From Arsenophonus sp046530785 (GTDB lineage: Bacteria > Pseudomonadota > Gammaproteobacteria > Enterobacterales > Enterobacteriaceae): a DNA stretch of 33,861 nt. The stretch's first letter is position 1, and every line of letters begins with the position of its first letter. The notes below the pieces were generated by a model. That model was not told the origin of the DNA, did no database searches, and saw only the letters and a program-made list of their open reading frames with translations. A program made the position numbers and the translations under genes. Location: contig JBHEQT010000015.1 in the NCBI GenBank assembly GCA_046530785.1, forward strand, positions 1 to 33,861, given 5' to 3'. Below, piece after piece: positions 1 through 8,900 of the stretch.

Positions 1-346
1 GCCAGTGTTGCTCCTCTATTTTTCGTGCTATTTTAATATTTTCGTTATCAATCATTTTTTTTAATGGTTTTTGTTCTTCTTTCTGTTTTTTTTGTAATTC
101 TTTTTGATCTTTAGGATATTTTTTTTTGTTATTTTTTTGATTTTGAAACTGGTAATGTTGCTCTATTGCAGAGATTGGATCAATCATGATTGCATCAATC
201 ACTTTACTATCTTTACTATCACTATCAATTTTAATAATTTCATTCAATGAACCTAGAATAATAAAAGCAAATACTAAAAAATGGAGCGCAATAGAGAACA
301 CGACAGAGCGACTTAATTTATTTTTTTGCTCTTTTATTTTTTTCAA
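1..346 (-). CDS. tolA: TolA, N-terminal part (cut by window edge)
   Basis: TolA is the inner-membrane protein that links the TolQ-TolR proton-driven motor to the outer membrane through TolB/Pal. About 115 codons are visible before the left edge. A charged, lysine-rich start is followed by one membrane helix carrying the SIALH segment (the Ser-x3-His pair that contacts TolQ in E. coli), then IDAIMIDPISAIEQHYQFQ, which matches the E. coli IDAVMVDSGAVVEQYKRMQ region, then the Lys/Glu/Gln-rich helical domain II. No ATG lies in frame before the helix. The best start is TTG at 344-346 with a GGA Shine-Dalgarno core 8 bases upstream; ATT one codon earlier is an alternative. It follows tolR by 34 bases, so it belongs to the tolQRA operon. 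The C-terminal domain is outside the window, so intactness cannot be judged. Confidence 0.85.
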   Translation of the reverse strand, partial: MKKIKEQKNKLSRSVVFSIALHFLVFAFIILGSLNEIIKIDSDSKDSKVIDAIMIDPISAIEQHYQFQNQKNNKKKYPKDQKELQKKQKEEQKPLKKMIDNENIKIARKIEEQHW

Positions 347-380
347 AATTTATTTCCAAATAACTAATTATGCAATTAAA

Positions 381-809
381 TCAAATAGGGTTTGTCATAA
401 ATCCAACTGATTTAATACCAGCCTGATAAAGTGTATTTAGGACTTTAATAACTTCTTCATAAGGTATATCTTTAGCACCACCAATTAAAAAAATAGTCTG
501 TGAATTTTTTGCTAAAGCATCTTTTGTTATTGCTTCAATTTGGTTTAGTGATAAAATTTTTTTTCGATCACCATTAATAATAACAGTGTATTTCCCTATT
601 CTAGATACTTCAAGAATAATAGGTAGATTATTAGGATGATTATCCGATAGAATTCCTAATTGTGGAATATTAGGTAGTTGTACTTTTAGATTTTGCGAAA
701 TGATTGGAGAAGTTACCATAAAGGTCAATAACAATACTAATAGAACATCCAACAAAGGAACTATATTAATTTCAGCTTTAAATTCACGTTTATGTCGAGT
801 TCGTAACAT
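381..809 (-). CDS. tolR: TolR, proton-channel subunit of Tol-Pal
   Basis: TolR works with TolQ as an inner-membrane stator/ion channel that energises TolA during outer-membrane constriction and division. The protein is 142 residues, the same length as E. coli TolR. A short basic N-terminus is followed by one membrane helix containing NIVPLLDVLLVLLLTFMV; Asp21 there is the proton-path aspartate of the ExbD/TolR family. A periplasmic domain of normal length follows, ending near FMTNPI. The ATG at 807-809 has a purine-rich AGAAGAG upstream. It lies 18 bases after tolQ and 34 bases before tolA on the same strand, so the three are surely co-transcribed. No lesion is seen. Confidence 0.95.
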   Translation of the reverse strand: MLRTRHKREFKAEINIVPLLDVLLVLLLTFMVTSPIISQNLKVQLPNIPQLGILSDNHPNNLPIILEVSRIGKYTVIINGDRKKILSLNQIEAITKDALAKNSQTIFLIGGAKDIPYEEVIKVLNTLYQAGIKSVGFMTNPI

Positions 810-827
810 CTATTTTCTCTTCTTTGT

Positions 828-1511
828 TTATTGTTTATCAGAAACAAAATTTATTCGATACAAAATAGCCAAAAATTCTTCTATAAAATTGTCATAATCT
901 TGCTCTAATTTATTAAGTCTGAGATTCAGTCTGTTATAAGCTATTACAGATGGAATAGCAGCAAATAACCCAATTGCCGTTGAAATTAAAGCTTCAGCAA
1001 TACCTGGAGCAACCATTTGTAATGTCACCTGTTTAACTGAACCTAAAAAAACGAAAGAATTCATAATTCCTAAAATGGTGCCAAATAATCCAATATAAGG
1101 AGAAACTGATCCTGCAATAGCTAAAAAAGGGATATACGCCTCCAATAACTCTAACTCATGATTCATTGATATTCTCATAATTCTAGATGTACCTTTTACC
1201 ACTGACTCTGATCTATCAAAATAGATCAGACGTAAACGAGAAAATTCTTTAAATCCAGAATAAAAAATCTGTTCTAATCCTGTTAATGTATCACGTCGAA
1301 TTTGACACTCTTTATAGAGGTCTGATAATTCAGTACCAGACCAAAAATAATTTTCAAAAGCTTCCATTTTCTTAGTTGCTATATTTAAAGATTTTGTTTG
1401 TTGAAGAATAATAGCCCAAGAAACAATAGAAAATCCTATTAGGATCAATATAATCAGTTGAACTAAAAAATCCGCTTTTAGAAATAATCCTAAGATATTC
1501 ATCTTACTCAC
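828..1511 (-). CDS. tolQ: TolQ, Tol-Pal motor subunit
   Basis: TolQ is the polytopic inner-membrane subunit of the TolQ-TolR motor (MotA/TolQ/ExbB family). At 227 residues it is near the E. coli length of 230. The N-terminal membrane helix (about residues 14-36) is followed by a long cytoplasmic loop with the conserved FYSGFKEF and RIMRISMNHELE stretches, then two further helices containing PYIGLFGTILGIM and APGIAEALISTAIGLFAAIP, the family signature. The start chosen is GTG at 1509-1511, as in E. coli tolQ (V/M-x-x-MNIL); an ATG three codons in is possible. The GTG overlaps the TGA that ended the dead ybgC just upstream, so the old ybgC-tolQ translational coupling is still visible. Confidence 0.95.
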   Translation of the reverse strand: MSKMNILGLFLKADFLVQLIILILIGFSIVSWAIILQQTKSLNIATKKMEAFENYFWSGTELSDLYKECQIRRDTLTGLEQIFYSGFKEFSRLRLIYFDRSESVVKGTSRIMRISMNHELELLEAYIPFLAIAGSVSPYIGLFGTILGIMNSFVFLGSVKQVTLQMVAPGIAEALISTAIGLFAAIPSVIAYNRLNLRLNKLEQDYDNFIEEFLAILYRINFVSDKQ

Positions 1512-1918
1512 TATTTAAACTTTGCGATAATAAAATTAGAAATTTTAATTATCTTTATTTTAAATAAATCAATAAAACAATAGTTATTTTACTATTAAAA
1601 TTTTTCACGATATTTTCTATTCTATAGGTTTGAAAACACGAATAGTCTAGAGTACTTATTAAAGTATATCTTCAAAATCAACATTAGCTATTTCTTATAT
1701 TAAATATAATAAATAAAAAATAACTTATTTTTCTTTCTTTTTTTTATCAATTAATAAATCACTCTTATTGTACTATACTTAAATTCTAGTCATTTATTGA
1801 CTGATTCATAAGTAAAAATTTTAAAATATTGAAATATAAATCTCATACTAAAATAATATAAATTACAAAAAATAAGATAGTAATCTTGCAAATACAAGAT
1901 TAAAACAATAAATAATGA
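1508..1918 (-). pseudogene. ybgC: Eroded ybgC (acyl-CoA thioesterase of the tol-pal cluster)
   Basis: No open frame remains, but the stretch directly upstream of tolQ is where E. coli has ybgC, and read in that frame it still resembles YbgC over about 134 codons. The last codons read KIKIIKISNFIIAKFK then TAG TGA, against E. coli KMKPRALPKSIVAEFKQ-stop: K, K, I, A, F, K and the final stop coincide and the Gln codon became TAG. Upstream, ILKI (E. coli MLEI), a VFSN segment (VFTQ), a Cys and a YY pair (VYY) sit at close to the expected spacing. At least seven internal stops are present. YbgC is a hotdog-fold thioesterase. The start is estimated from the YY position. Alignment was done by eye against remembered sequence. 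Confidence 0.65.
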
Positions 1919-1974
1919 ATCAAAAGATAAAACTAAATATTTTTAAATAAAAACTAAATATTAGAGATATTATC

Positions 1975-3163
1975 CCAAATAAAGTTGTCAAACTTTAAAA
2001 TAATCCTCTTCATTTGCATATAAAAAGAGAAATAGTATTTTAGATAAATAATATTGAATCTTAGAAATAGAAAAGCATAAAAATTTCATATAGAAAAGAT
2101 ATAGAATCCGAAATGAACTTTATACCTTTACACCTTAATAAGTAGATTTTATCTAAATTATTATTCAAAAATATTTTTATTTTTGTTAACAGTATTACCT
2201 GAACCTTTCATAAAGAAAGGTAATTTAATTTCAGTAAAAAATATAGGTAAATACATTTTTAAAATACAAGAAATACTATATTTATTCACTTATTAATGAA
2301 ATGAATGCTTCCTTATTTTCAAAATTTTTTCATTAATTCAATCGAATATTTTATAATAGAAAAAATGTTACTAACATAACCTTTTACATAATTTTTAATA
2401 TAAATCTTCTTCGAAAGAAGAGCTATTAAATTATCTAATTGACATTAAGATTTAATGATTAAAAACTATATATAATAAATTGGAAAAAGCTTTTGATATT
2501 GAACTTTAAAATAATACGATCAATTATCACTGAAAAATTAAAATATATATTTTCTTTATTAATTTTCTTTAAAGATCATAATTGATATTGAAAAATAAGA
2601 AAAATATAGGTAATGCAAAATAGAATTTTGAATTACTATTAAAAAATTAACTAATCATGATAATGATTTACCTTCTTTATACAATAAATCAAAAATAGGA
2701 TAATGTCTAATTCTATCCTTAATAGAATTACCATCAATTTCATATATAAAACAAAATATATAGCACTAGCAAATCTTAGATAAATAAAATGCTATTATAT
2801 CAAGATGATATTAGGTGAAGAAAGTAAAATGAACTTTTACATCTAAAAGTGTGCATCTTAAGATAAGTTATAGTTATAGAGATTTAAATGATTTATTCTC
2901 GTATTAAAAATAATCTCTACTAATAAAAACCATAAGGATTAAGTAAACCAAAAGAATAGAAATATAATCTAAATACAATTTCCTCATTGATTACAAAATT
3001 CAATTTTAAATAAAATTATAAAAACTTTAATATTCAGAGAAATAGGAATAAAATCGCTAATAAGTTTCTAACTAATGGTTCCAAGGGAACATATTGCGAA
3101 ATTTAGAATTTTTACATTTAAAATGATAGTTAAAATCTATTTATCTAAAAATACTGAAAATAT
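1975..3163 (-). pseudogene. cydB: Eroded cydB (cytochrome bd oxidase subunit II)
   Basis: There is no intact frame. In the minus-strand reading, ATA at 3161-3163 (probably a former ATG) is followed at the right distance by KILNFAI, matching VLLIGFAV of E. coli CydB (Gly to Asn, FA kept). Near 2983 GNC-I-stop-II matches GNQVWLI with the Trp turned into a stop. Near 2845 stop-M-stop-KFILLSS, with later I, F and L matches, follows WDWGIFIGSF, both Trp codons now stops. Near 2005 EED matches the C-terminal KED. Small indels are needed between anchors (about 14 codons missing early, about 29 added later), so the 3' end is approximate. CydB is a membrane subunit of the quinol oxidase bd. The location between cydA and ybgC remnants agrees with E. 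coli order; about 60 bases are left for cydX/ybgE, which are gone. Confidence 0.55.
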
Positions 3164-3169
3164 AGAAGA

Positions 3170-4684
3170 TATAATTAAATATTACTACAAGATAAAAATC
3201 TGAGAATACTATAGACCATATAAATTATCGAATAAATATAAGTAGTGAACACAAATATTTATTAAAGTATTAATAACTATTTTTAATAAACTGTAAATAA
3301 GATTTATTATAATTTGATTATTGTATTGGTTTTATATAAATAATGATAAGATATCAAATATAATATCAAAATATTAGGTATTGAAAAAACAGATCAAATA
3401 AAAAATTATTTAATAATTACATCATAAAATATCATAACTTTATGATTAAACATAAAGAAATCTATTATTTATTAAAGATTATGAAGTAATATTTTTATTG
3501 ATTATAATAATCACAGATCTATTATAATACTACAAAATTCCTTTTACGTTCAAATTTAAATATTAAGAATAAAACATATTGATTCCATATATTAAAAATC
3601 TCATTGAAGAAATTAGTCTTTGTAATATTTAATAATGAATGACAAAATCACTTATCAGAAAAATTTAACAATTTAAATATTTTTAAAGTTATATTCAGTA
3701 ATAAAGAATCTTATTTAATAGAAAAATATTGTAATGGAACATTAAGATATGGCTTAAAAAACAAACTCTCTTTTATTGGATAAAATAGTTATATATAAAA
3801 AATTTGAATGATATAAAAAACAAATAATAATAAAATTGTAAATTAGTATAATAATACAAAATTTATAATACAAAATCTAGAGATCCTTAAAAAGGAATAA
3901 CCATTTTGTATATTCTCCATTTAAGATTATTTTATTTGAATGAGTAAAATAAGATCTATAACGTTTTAATAAAATAATTCATAAAGAAAATTTCTTGCTA
4001 TATCATGGGACTATTTTATCATCCTTATACGATTTTAATAAATTATAGGATTCAATCCTATTACAGATATGAACTTCACATTTGCATTCTTAAATTTTAA
4101 AAATGTAAAAACCAGTTATGTTAATAACCATATCTAATAATTACTATTACTCATGGAAGTTCTCCTATTCTAAATTTATATTTCATTTTAATATTTTCTA
4201 TAAATTACTTTAAATAAAGAAAATATAGTTGTATTTTCATTTAGTTTCTAATACAAACAAATTTGTTCTTATGAAGATAATCCATCTTATAGTTAGATTT
4301 ATTAACTTTTAATAAAAGGAATGAAATAAAAATAAAATAACAAAAAATTTTTCTGAAAATCTATCATGAAAAATTATTTAAAAAATCAATTTTCTATAAA
4401 AATGATAAATATTTTTTATATTTAAGATAAATATCTTACGAACGCAACCAAGCCATTCCCTTAATGATAAAAAAATCAATTTATATATCACTTCATTCAA
4501 AGATAATATTGAAAAGTAAACATATGAAGTTGAATGATTTCAAAGTTATAATTACAAACAATTAACTTTATAGATTAATTATTAGTAAAAAGATCCATAA
4601 CACAAAAAAATAAAATTAAACTTAAATATATAATTCTAATTAACTATTTTAAGTTTAATCAAATAATCGAACAAAAGAAAATAT
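3170..4684 (-). pseudogene. cydA: Eroded cydA (cytochrome bd oxidase subunit I)
   Basis: A well-formed Shine-Dalgarno (AAAAGGAG, 4696-4703) still stands 11 bases before ATA at 4682-4684, which looks like a mutated ATG. The reading after it, IFSFVRL, fits MLDIVEL; FLLII at codons 32-36 fits FLLAI at 31-35 of E. coli CydA; FICLLFNIIF at codons 53-62 fits FWGKLFGINF at 54-63; KSN near 4300 fits GSN. Many internal stops are present. The space to the cydB start is about 505 codons, close to the 522 of E. coli CydA. Subunit I carries the haems and quinol site of the high-affinity bd oxidase. Identification rests on these anchors and on synteny (sucD, cydA, cydB, ybgC, tolQ). Confidence 0.5.
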
Positions 4685-5448
4685 AGAAAAAATTTCTCCT
4701 TTTAAGAAGGATCTTTAATCCTTTAATTATCAATAACGAATCAAAAATATCATCAATATAGTATAAATTATATGAAAAGTTAATTCCGAATTAGAATTCA
4801 ATGATTAAATCTGTTAGAATAAATAAAATAAGTTAGTAAAAGATCACTTTCTAATATAGAATATATATATAATTTTTTATATAATATAATATAAATTAAT
4901 GATTTCATTATGACTAATAAAAGTATATTCAAAATCTTAATGATAAGAATAGGGATAATCTGTTACAATTAAAGAAACAGTAATTGTAATATTTCAATAA
5001 AATTAAATATCTTAACCCTCTTTTGAATAAGAATGGTAGATTTTATATAATTTTTTTACAAATAAGCGATAAAATATCATAACTACTAGTTTATAGATAT
5101 TTAAATAACAATTAAATTATATTAAAATATAAAATATTATATATTTTATTGATATATTTATATATTTGTTATAATTCATATATTTGATATCATAAAATTG
5201 AATGTTATAAGTAAAATAAAAACTAAATTAGTATAATAACTAAACATTAGTTAGAAATATTATGTTAAAGATAAAACTTAATAACATTAGTTATTTATTA
5301 CTTTAATTTATTCATTCGAAATAAAATTTCAAAAATTCATTTTTATTATTTTAGAAATAAATTTTCTAAAATAATTTCAATAAACCATTAATAGAATATT
5401 CTTATCTAGATAATGTGCTAATTATTATATTAAAACTTACTTATTGAA
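4685..5448 (+). other. Spacer between the cydA fossil and sucD
   Basis: About 760 bases of very AT-rich DNA with no credible frame on either strand. The part next to 4700 holds the cydA ribosome-binding site and presumably the dead cyd promoter. Nothing else was recognised. Confidence 0.5.
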
Positions 5449-5464
5449 ATCTCTCTAAAGAGAT
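5449..5464 (-). terminator. Possible terminator of the sdh-suc operon
   Basis: A perfect inverted repeat, ATCTCT/AGAGAT with a 4-base loop, lies 21 bases after the sucD stop on the minus strand. It is the only stem-loop near the end of the operon. The trailing sequence has only a short T run (TTTC), so it is a weak intrinsic terminator at best. Confidence 0.35.
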
Positions 5465-5485
5465 GATTAACATAAAGGAAGGCTA

Positions 5486-6358
5486 TTAAGTATCTCTTAA
5501 CTTCTTAAGAGTTTTACCAATTTCAGTTAAACTAAGAACAATTTTTACACCTACCGATTCTAAAGCAGTAATCTTCTCATCTGCTGTACCTTTTCCACCA
5601 GAAATAATTGCACCAGCATGCCCCATACGCTTACCTTTTGGTGCTGTTATACCTGCAATATAAGAAACGATCGGCTTTGTTATGTGTTGTTTAATATAAT
5701 CAGCAGCTTCTTCCTCTGCTGTACCACCAATTTCACCAATCATGACAATAGCTTCTGTTTTTGGATCTTTCTGAAATAGTTTCAATATATCAATAAAATT
5801 TGAACCTAAAATAGGATCACCACCAATACCAACACAAGTAGATTGTCCTAATCCTGCATCAGTTATCTGTTTAACTGCCTCATAAGTTAATGTACCAGAA
5901 CGTGATATAATACCTATTTTACCAGGTTTATGGATATATGCAGGTTGAATACCAATCTTACATTCACCTGGTGTAATAATACCAGGACAATTCGGGCCTA
6001 TCATTCTTACTTCAGTTTCATCTAATTTTGCTTTTACTATTAGCATATCTAATGTAGGAATCCCTTCTGTAATAGTAATAATTAGTTTAATTCCGCTATT
6101 GATTGCTTCAAGGATAGAATCCTTACAAAATTGAGCAGGAACATAAATTACAGATGCAGTTGCATCTGTAGCTTTGACAGCTTCACTTGTTGTATTAAAA
6201 ACAGGTAATCCTAAATGTGTTGTTCCTCCTTTACCTGGCGTTACACCACCAACCATTTTTGTTCCATAAGCAATTGCTTGCTTTGAATGAAAAGTTCCTT
6301 GAATACCTGTAAATCCCTGACAGATAACTTTAGTATTTTTATCAATTAAAATTGACAT
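5486..6358 (-). CDS. sucD: Succinyl-CoA synthetase alpha subunit
   Basis: SucD with SucC converts succinyl-CoA, ADP (or GDP) and phosphate to succinate, CoA and ATP (or GTP), the substrate-level phosphorylation step of the TCA cycle. The protein is 290 residues (E. coli 289). The N-terminal CoA-binding Rossmann domain carries VICQGFTGIQGTFHSKQAI; GPNCPGIITPGECKIGI and IGIISRSGTLTYEAV follow. The active-site histidine that is phosphorylated is at about residue 247 in GHAGAIISGGKGTADEK. The ATG at 6356-6358 is three bases after the sucC stop, so the two are translationally coupled. It is the last gene of the sdhCDAB-sucABCD run. No damage is visible. Confidence 0.97.
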   Translation of the reverse strand: MSILIDKNTKVICQGFTGIQGTFHSKQAIAYGTKMVGGVTPGKGGTTHLGLPVFNTTSEAVKATDATASVIYVPAQFCKDSILEAINSGIKLIITITEGIPTLDMLIVKAKLDETEVRMIGPNCPGIITPGECKIGIQPAYIHKPGKIGIISRSGTLTYEAVKQITDAGLGQSTCVGIGGDPILGSNFIDILKLFQKDPKTEAIVMIGEIGGTAEEEAADYIKQHITKPIVSYIAGITAPKGKRMGHAGAIISGGKGTADEKITALESVGVKIVLSLTEIGKTLKKLRDT

Positions 6359-6361
6359 TAC

Positions 6362-7528
6362 TTATTTCACCTCCGCTATTTCTACTGCTTTTTGTGCTGC
6401 ATCGGTCAAACTGGTTACAACAATAATTTTTAGATTACTATCAGATAACTTTTGAGCACCTAGATCGGCATTATTTCCTTCAAAACGAACAATGATGGGA
6501 ACTTTTACTCCATTTTTTTTTACTGCTTCAATAATACCGTCAGCAATTAAATCGCAGCGAACAATACCACCAAAAATATTAACTAAAATGACTCTAACGT
6601 TTTTATCAGATAAAATAATTTTAAATGCTTCCGTTACTCGTTCTTTAGTTACACTACCACCTACATCAAGAAAGTTAGCCGGATCCCCTCCGTATAATTT
6701 TACCATATCCATGGTTCCCATCGCTAAACCAGCACCATTGACCATACAACCAATTTTTCCATCTAAAGAAACATAGTTTAATTTCCACTCTGATGCATGA
6801 AATTCACTGGGTCCTTCTTGAGAAATATCACGCATCTTCTGTAATTCTACTTGTCGGTATAGTGCATTACTATCAACGGTAACTTTTCCATCTAAACAGA
6901 TTAAATCCCCTTGCTTAGTTATAACAAGTGGATTAATCTCTATTAAAGCAAGATCACGATCAAGAAAAATTGTCGCTAATCCGATAAATGTTTTAACAAA
7001 ATGCTCAACTTGTTTACCTCTTAAACCTAGCTTAAAAGCAAGATCACGTCCTTGATAAGGCATAGGGCCTGTTAAAGGATCAATAATAGCTTTATGAATA
7101 AGCTCCGGTGTCTTTTTTGCTATTTCCTCAATTTCCACCCCTCCTTCACTTGATGCCATAAAGACTATACGACAAGTAGCATGATCTATAACTGCACCTA
7201 AATAAAATTCTTTATCAATATCTGTTGTTGCTTCTATCAAAATTTCATTAACAATCTGTCCATTTACATCTGTTTGAGAAGTAACTAAATGTTTTCCTAA
7301 CCAATTTTCAGCAAATAGCCGAACTTCTTCTCTATTACTAACAATTTTTACACCACCCGCTTTACCTCGACCACCAGCATGTACCTGACACTTTATAATC
7401 CAAGGACTATTACCCAATTTCGTTATAGCGTATTCTGCTTTTTTTGTTGTTTTACAAACATATCCTGTCGGTACTGACAAATCGTAACTTGCAAATAACT
7501 GTTTTGCTTGATATTCATGTAAATTCAT
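6362..7528 (-). CDS. sucC: Succinyl-CoA synthetase beta subunit
   Basis: SucC is the ATP-grasp subunit of succinyl-CoA synthetase and binds nucleotide and succinate. It has 388 residues, as in E. coli. The N-terminal MNLHEYQAKQLF is the family signature. The nucleotide-binding segment has QVHAGGRGKAGGVK (about 48-61), followed by EINPLVIT and the C-terminal NGAGLAMGTMD and NIFGGIVRCD segments. A Ser-Val replaces Gly-Ala in the FLDVGG-x-x-TKERV motif, a mild change. It begins 129 bases after sucB and overlaps nothing, so it probably shares the long transcript from sdhC or from a promoter upstream of sucA. Confidence 0.97.
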   Translation of the reverse strand: MNLHEYQAKQLFASYDLSVPTGYVCKTTKKAEYAITKLGNSPWIIKCQVHAGGRGKAGGVKIVSNREEVRLFAENWLGKHLVTSQTDVNGQIVNEILIEATTDIDKEFYLGAVIDHATCRIVFMASSEGGVEIEEIAKKTPELIHKAIIDPLTGPMPYQGRDLAFKLGLRGKQVEHFVKTFIGLATIFLDRDLALIEINPLVITKQGDLICLDGKVTVDSNALYRQVELQKMRDISQEGPSEFHASEWKLNYVSLDGKIGCMVNGAGLAMGTMDMVKLYGGDPANFLDVGGSVTKERVTEAFKIILSDKNVRVILVNIFGGIVRCDLIADGIIEAVKKNGVKVPIIVRFEGNNADLGAQKLSDSNLKIIVVTSLTDAAQKAVEIAEVK

Positions 7529-7657
7529 GATGCTTTATCCATAATTTATCCTGATAGAAAGATAAAACCTCTATCTATTTTATTTAAATATTAATAAAAA
7601 TTTACTAAACATTAATTTAGAATAACTAAATAATTTAACTCTATAGTATTAATTAAC

Positions 7658-8887
7658 TTAAACATCCAACAATAAACGAGCTGGATCTTCTAATAAATTT
7701 TTTATTGTTACCAAGAAACTTACAGATTCACGTCCATCAATTAATCGATGATCATAAGAAAGCGCTAAGTACATCATTGGTAAGATTTCAATCTTACCAT
7801 TAACAACCATAACTCTATCTTTGATAGCATGCATCCCTAAAATTGCACTTTGTGGAGGATTAATAATCGGTGTTGACATTAAAGATCCAAAAACACCACC
7901 GTTAGTAATAGTAAAGTTTCCACCTGTTAATTCTTCAACCATCAATTTACCATCACGCCCCTTAATTGCTAACTCTTTAATACGCTTTTCAATTTCTGCC
8001 ATACTAATTAAATCTGCATCACGTAATACCGGAGTCACTAAACCTCTAGGAGTGGAAACAGCAATACTAATATCAAAATAATTGTGATAAAGTACATCAG
8101 AACCATCAATCGATGAGTTCACTTCAGGATATCGTTTTAAGGCTTCAATAACTGCTTTAACATAAAAAGACATAAAACCTAAACGTACACCATGTCGCTT
8201 TTCAAAACTTTCACCATAATTTTTTCTTAAATCAAAAATAGGCTTCATATTAACTTCATTAAAAGTCGTTAACATTGCCGTATTATTTTTTGCTTCTAAT
8301 AAACGTTCCGCAATACGTTTACGTAAACGAGTCATTGGTACGCGTTTCTCATTTCGATGAGAGGATGTTAATGATTTAGTTTTAACTGTGTTATTTTGTT
8401 CTTTAATTAATCTATTTGCAGTTTCTATTGATTTATTTTGAATATAGTTTTCAACATTATCACGCGTTATGCGTCTATGTACACCACTACTTTTTATATT
8501 GACTGTGTTTAAATCATGTTCTGCAACTAAACGACGAACGGAAGGTGTTAATGTATTATGACCTTCTTCATCAAGATTAATAGTTTGAAGTTTAGTTGGT
8601 AAAAATCCAATTTCATCTTTCGCATCATTCAGAATTTTTCTTCTATCATTAAGATCTATTGTACCCAATAGTTGTTTAGATAGAACGGTGGATCCCTCTT
8701 TTTCCAAAATTGATTTCAGAATACCTGAATCTGTTGCTGGTACTTCAAGTACAACTTTATCTGTTTCAATTTCTACTAAGACTTCATCACGTTCTACTTG
8801 ATCACCCGGTTTCTTATGCCAAGCTATAACAGTAGCATCTGTAACTGATTCAGGAAGATCAGGAACAAGAATTTCTATTGTACTCAT
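7658..8887 (-). CDS. sucB: 2-oxoglutarate dehydrogenase E2, dihydrolipoyl succinyltransferase
   Basis: SucB is the E2 core of the 2-oxoglutarate dehydrogenase complex and transfers the succinyl group from E1-bound intermediate to CoA. At 409 residues it is close to E. coli (405). Domains in order: a lipoyl domain with the modified lysine K44 in ETDKVVLEVPA; a linker that is Asn/Lys-rich rather than Ala/Pro-rich; the peripheral subunit-binding domain (about 112-150, LTPSVRRLVAEH to RITRDNVENY); and the acyltransferase domain ending with YDHRLIDGRE (catalytic His380, Asp384). In the binding domain the usual GxGGR turn has become GVHRR, which may affect E1/E3 docking. The gene starts 13 bases after sucA, with AGGA eight bases before ATG. 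Confidence 0.97.
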   Translation of the reverse strand: MSTIEILVPDLPESVTDATVIAWHKKPGDQVERDEVLVEIETDKVVLEVPATDSGILKSILEKEGSTVLSKQLLGTIDLNDRRKILNDAKDEIGFLPTKLQTINLDEEGHNTLTPSVRRLVAEHDLNTVNIKSSGVHRRITRDNVENYIQNKSIETANRLIKEQNNTVKTKSLTSSHRNEKRVPMTRLRKRIAERLLEAKNNTAMLTTFNEVNMKPIFDLRKNYGESFEKRHGVRLGFMSFYVKAVIEALKRYPEVNSSIDGSDVLYHNYFDISIAVSTPRGLVTPVLRDADLISMAEIEKRIKELAIKGRDGKLMVEELTGGNFTITNGGVFGSLMSTPIINPPQSAILGMHAIKDRVMVVNGKIEILPMMYLALSYDHRLIDGRESVSFLVTIKNLLEDPARLLLDV

Positions 8888-8900
8888 TTTCTCTATCCTT

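Noticed and set aside
186..410. 74-codon plus-strand frame at the left end and a 65-codon one at 700-897.
   Set aside because: They lie antisense to tolA/tolR and to tolR/tolQ, which are clear; their proteins look like reverse-strand translations.
2405..2421. Stem-loop TCTTCTT/AAGAAGA with a 3-base loop.
   Set aside because: It is within the cydB fossil and has no T run; coincidence is enough.
2653..2671. Fur-box-like sequence (14 of 19 matches to the palindromic consensus).
   Set aside because: It lies inside the cydB fossil, not before any intact gene, and AT-rich sequence gives such matches often.
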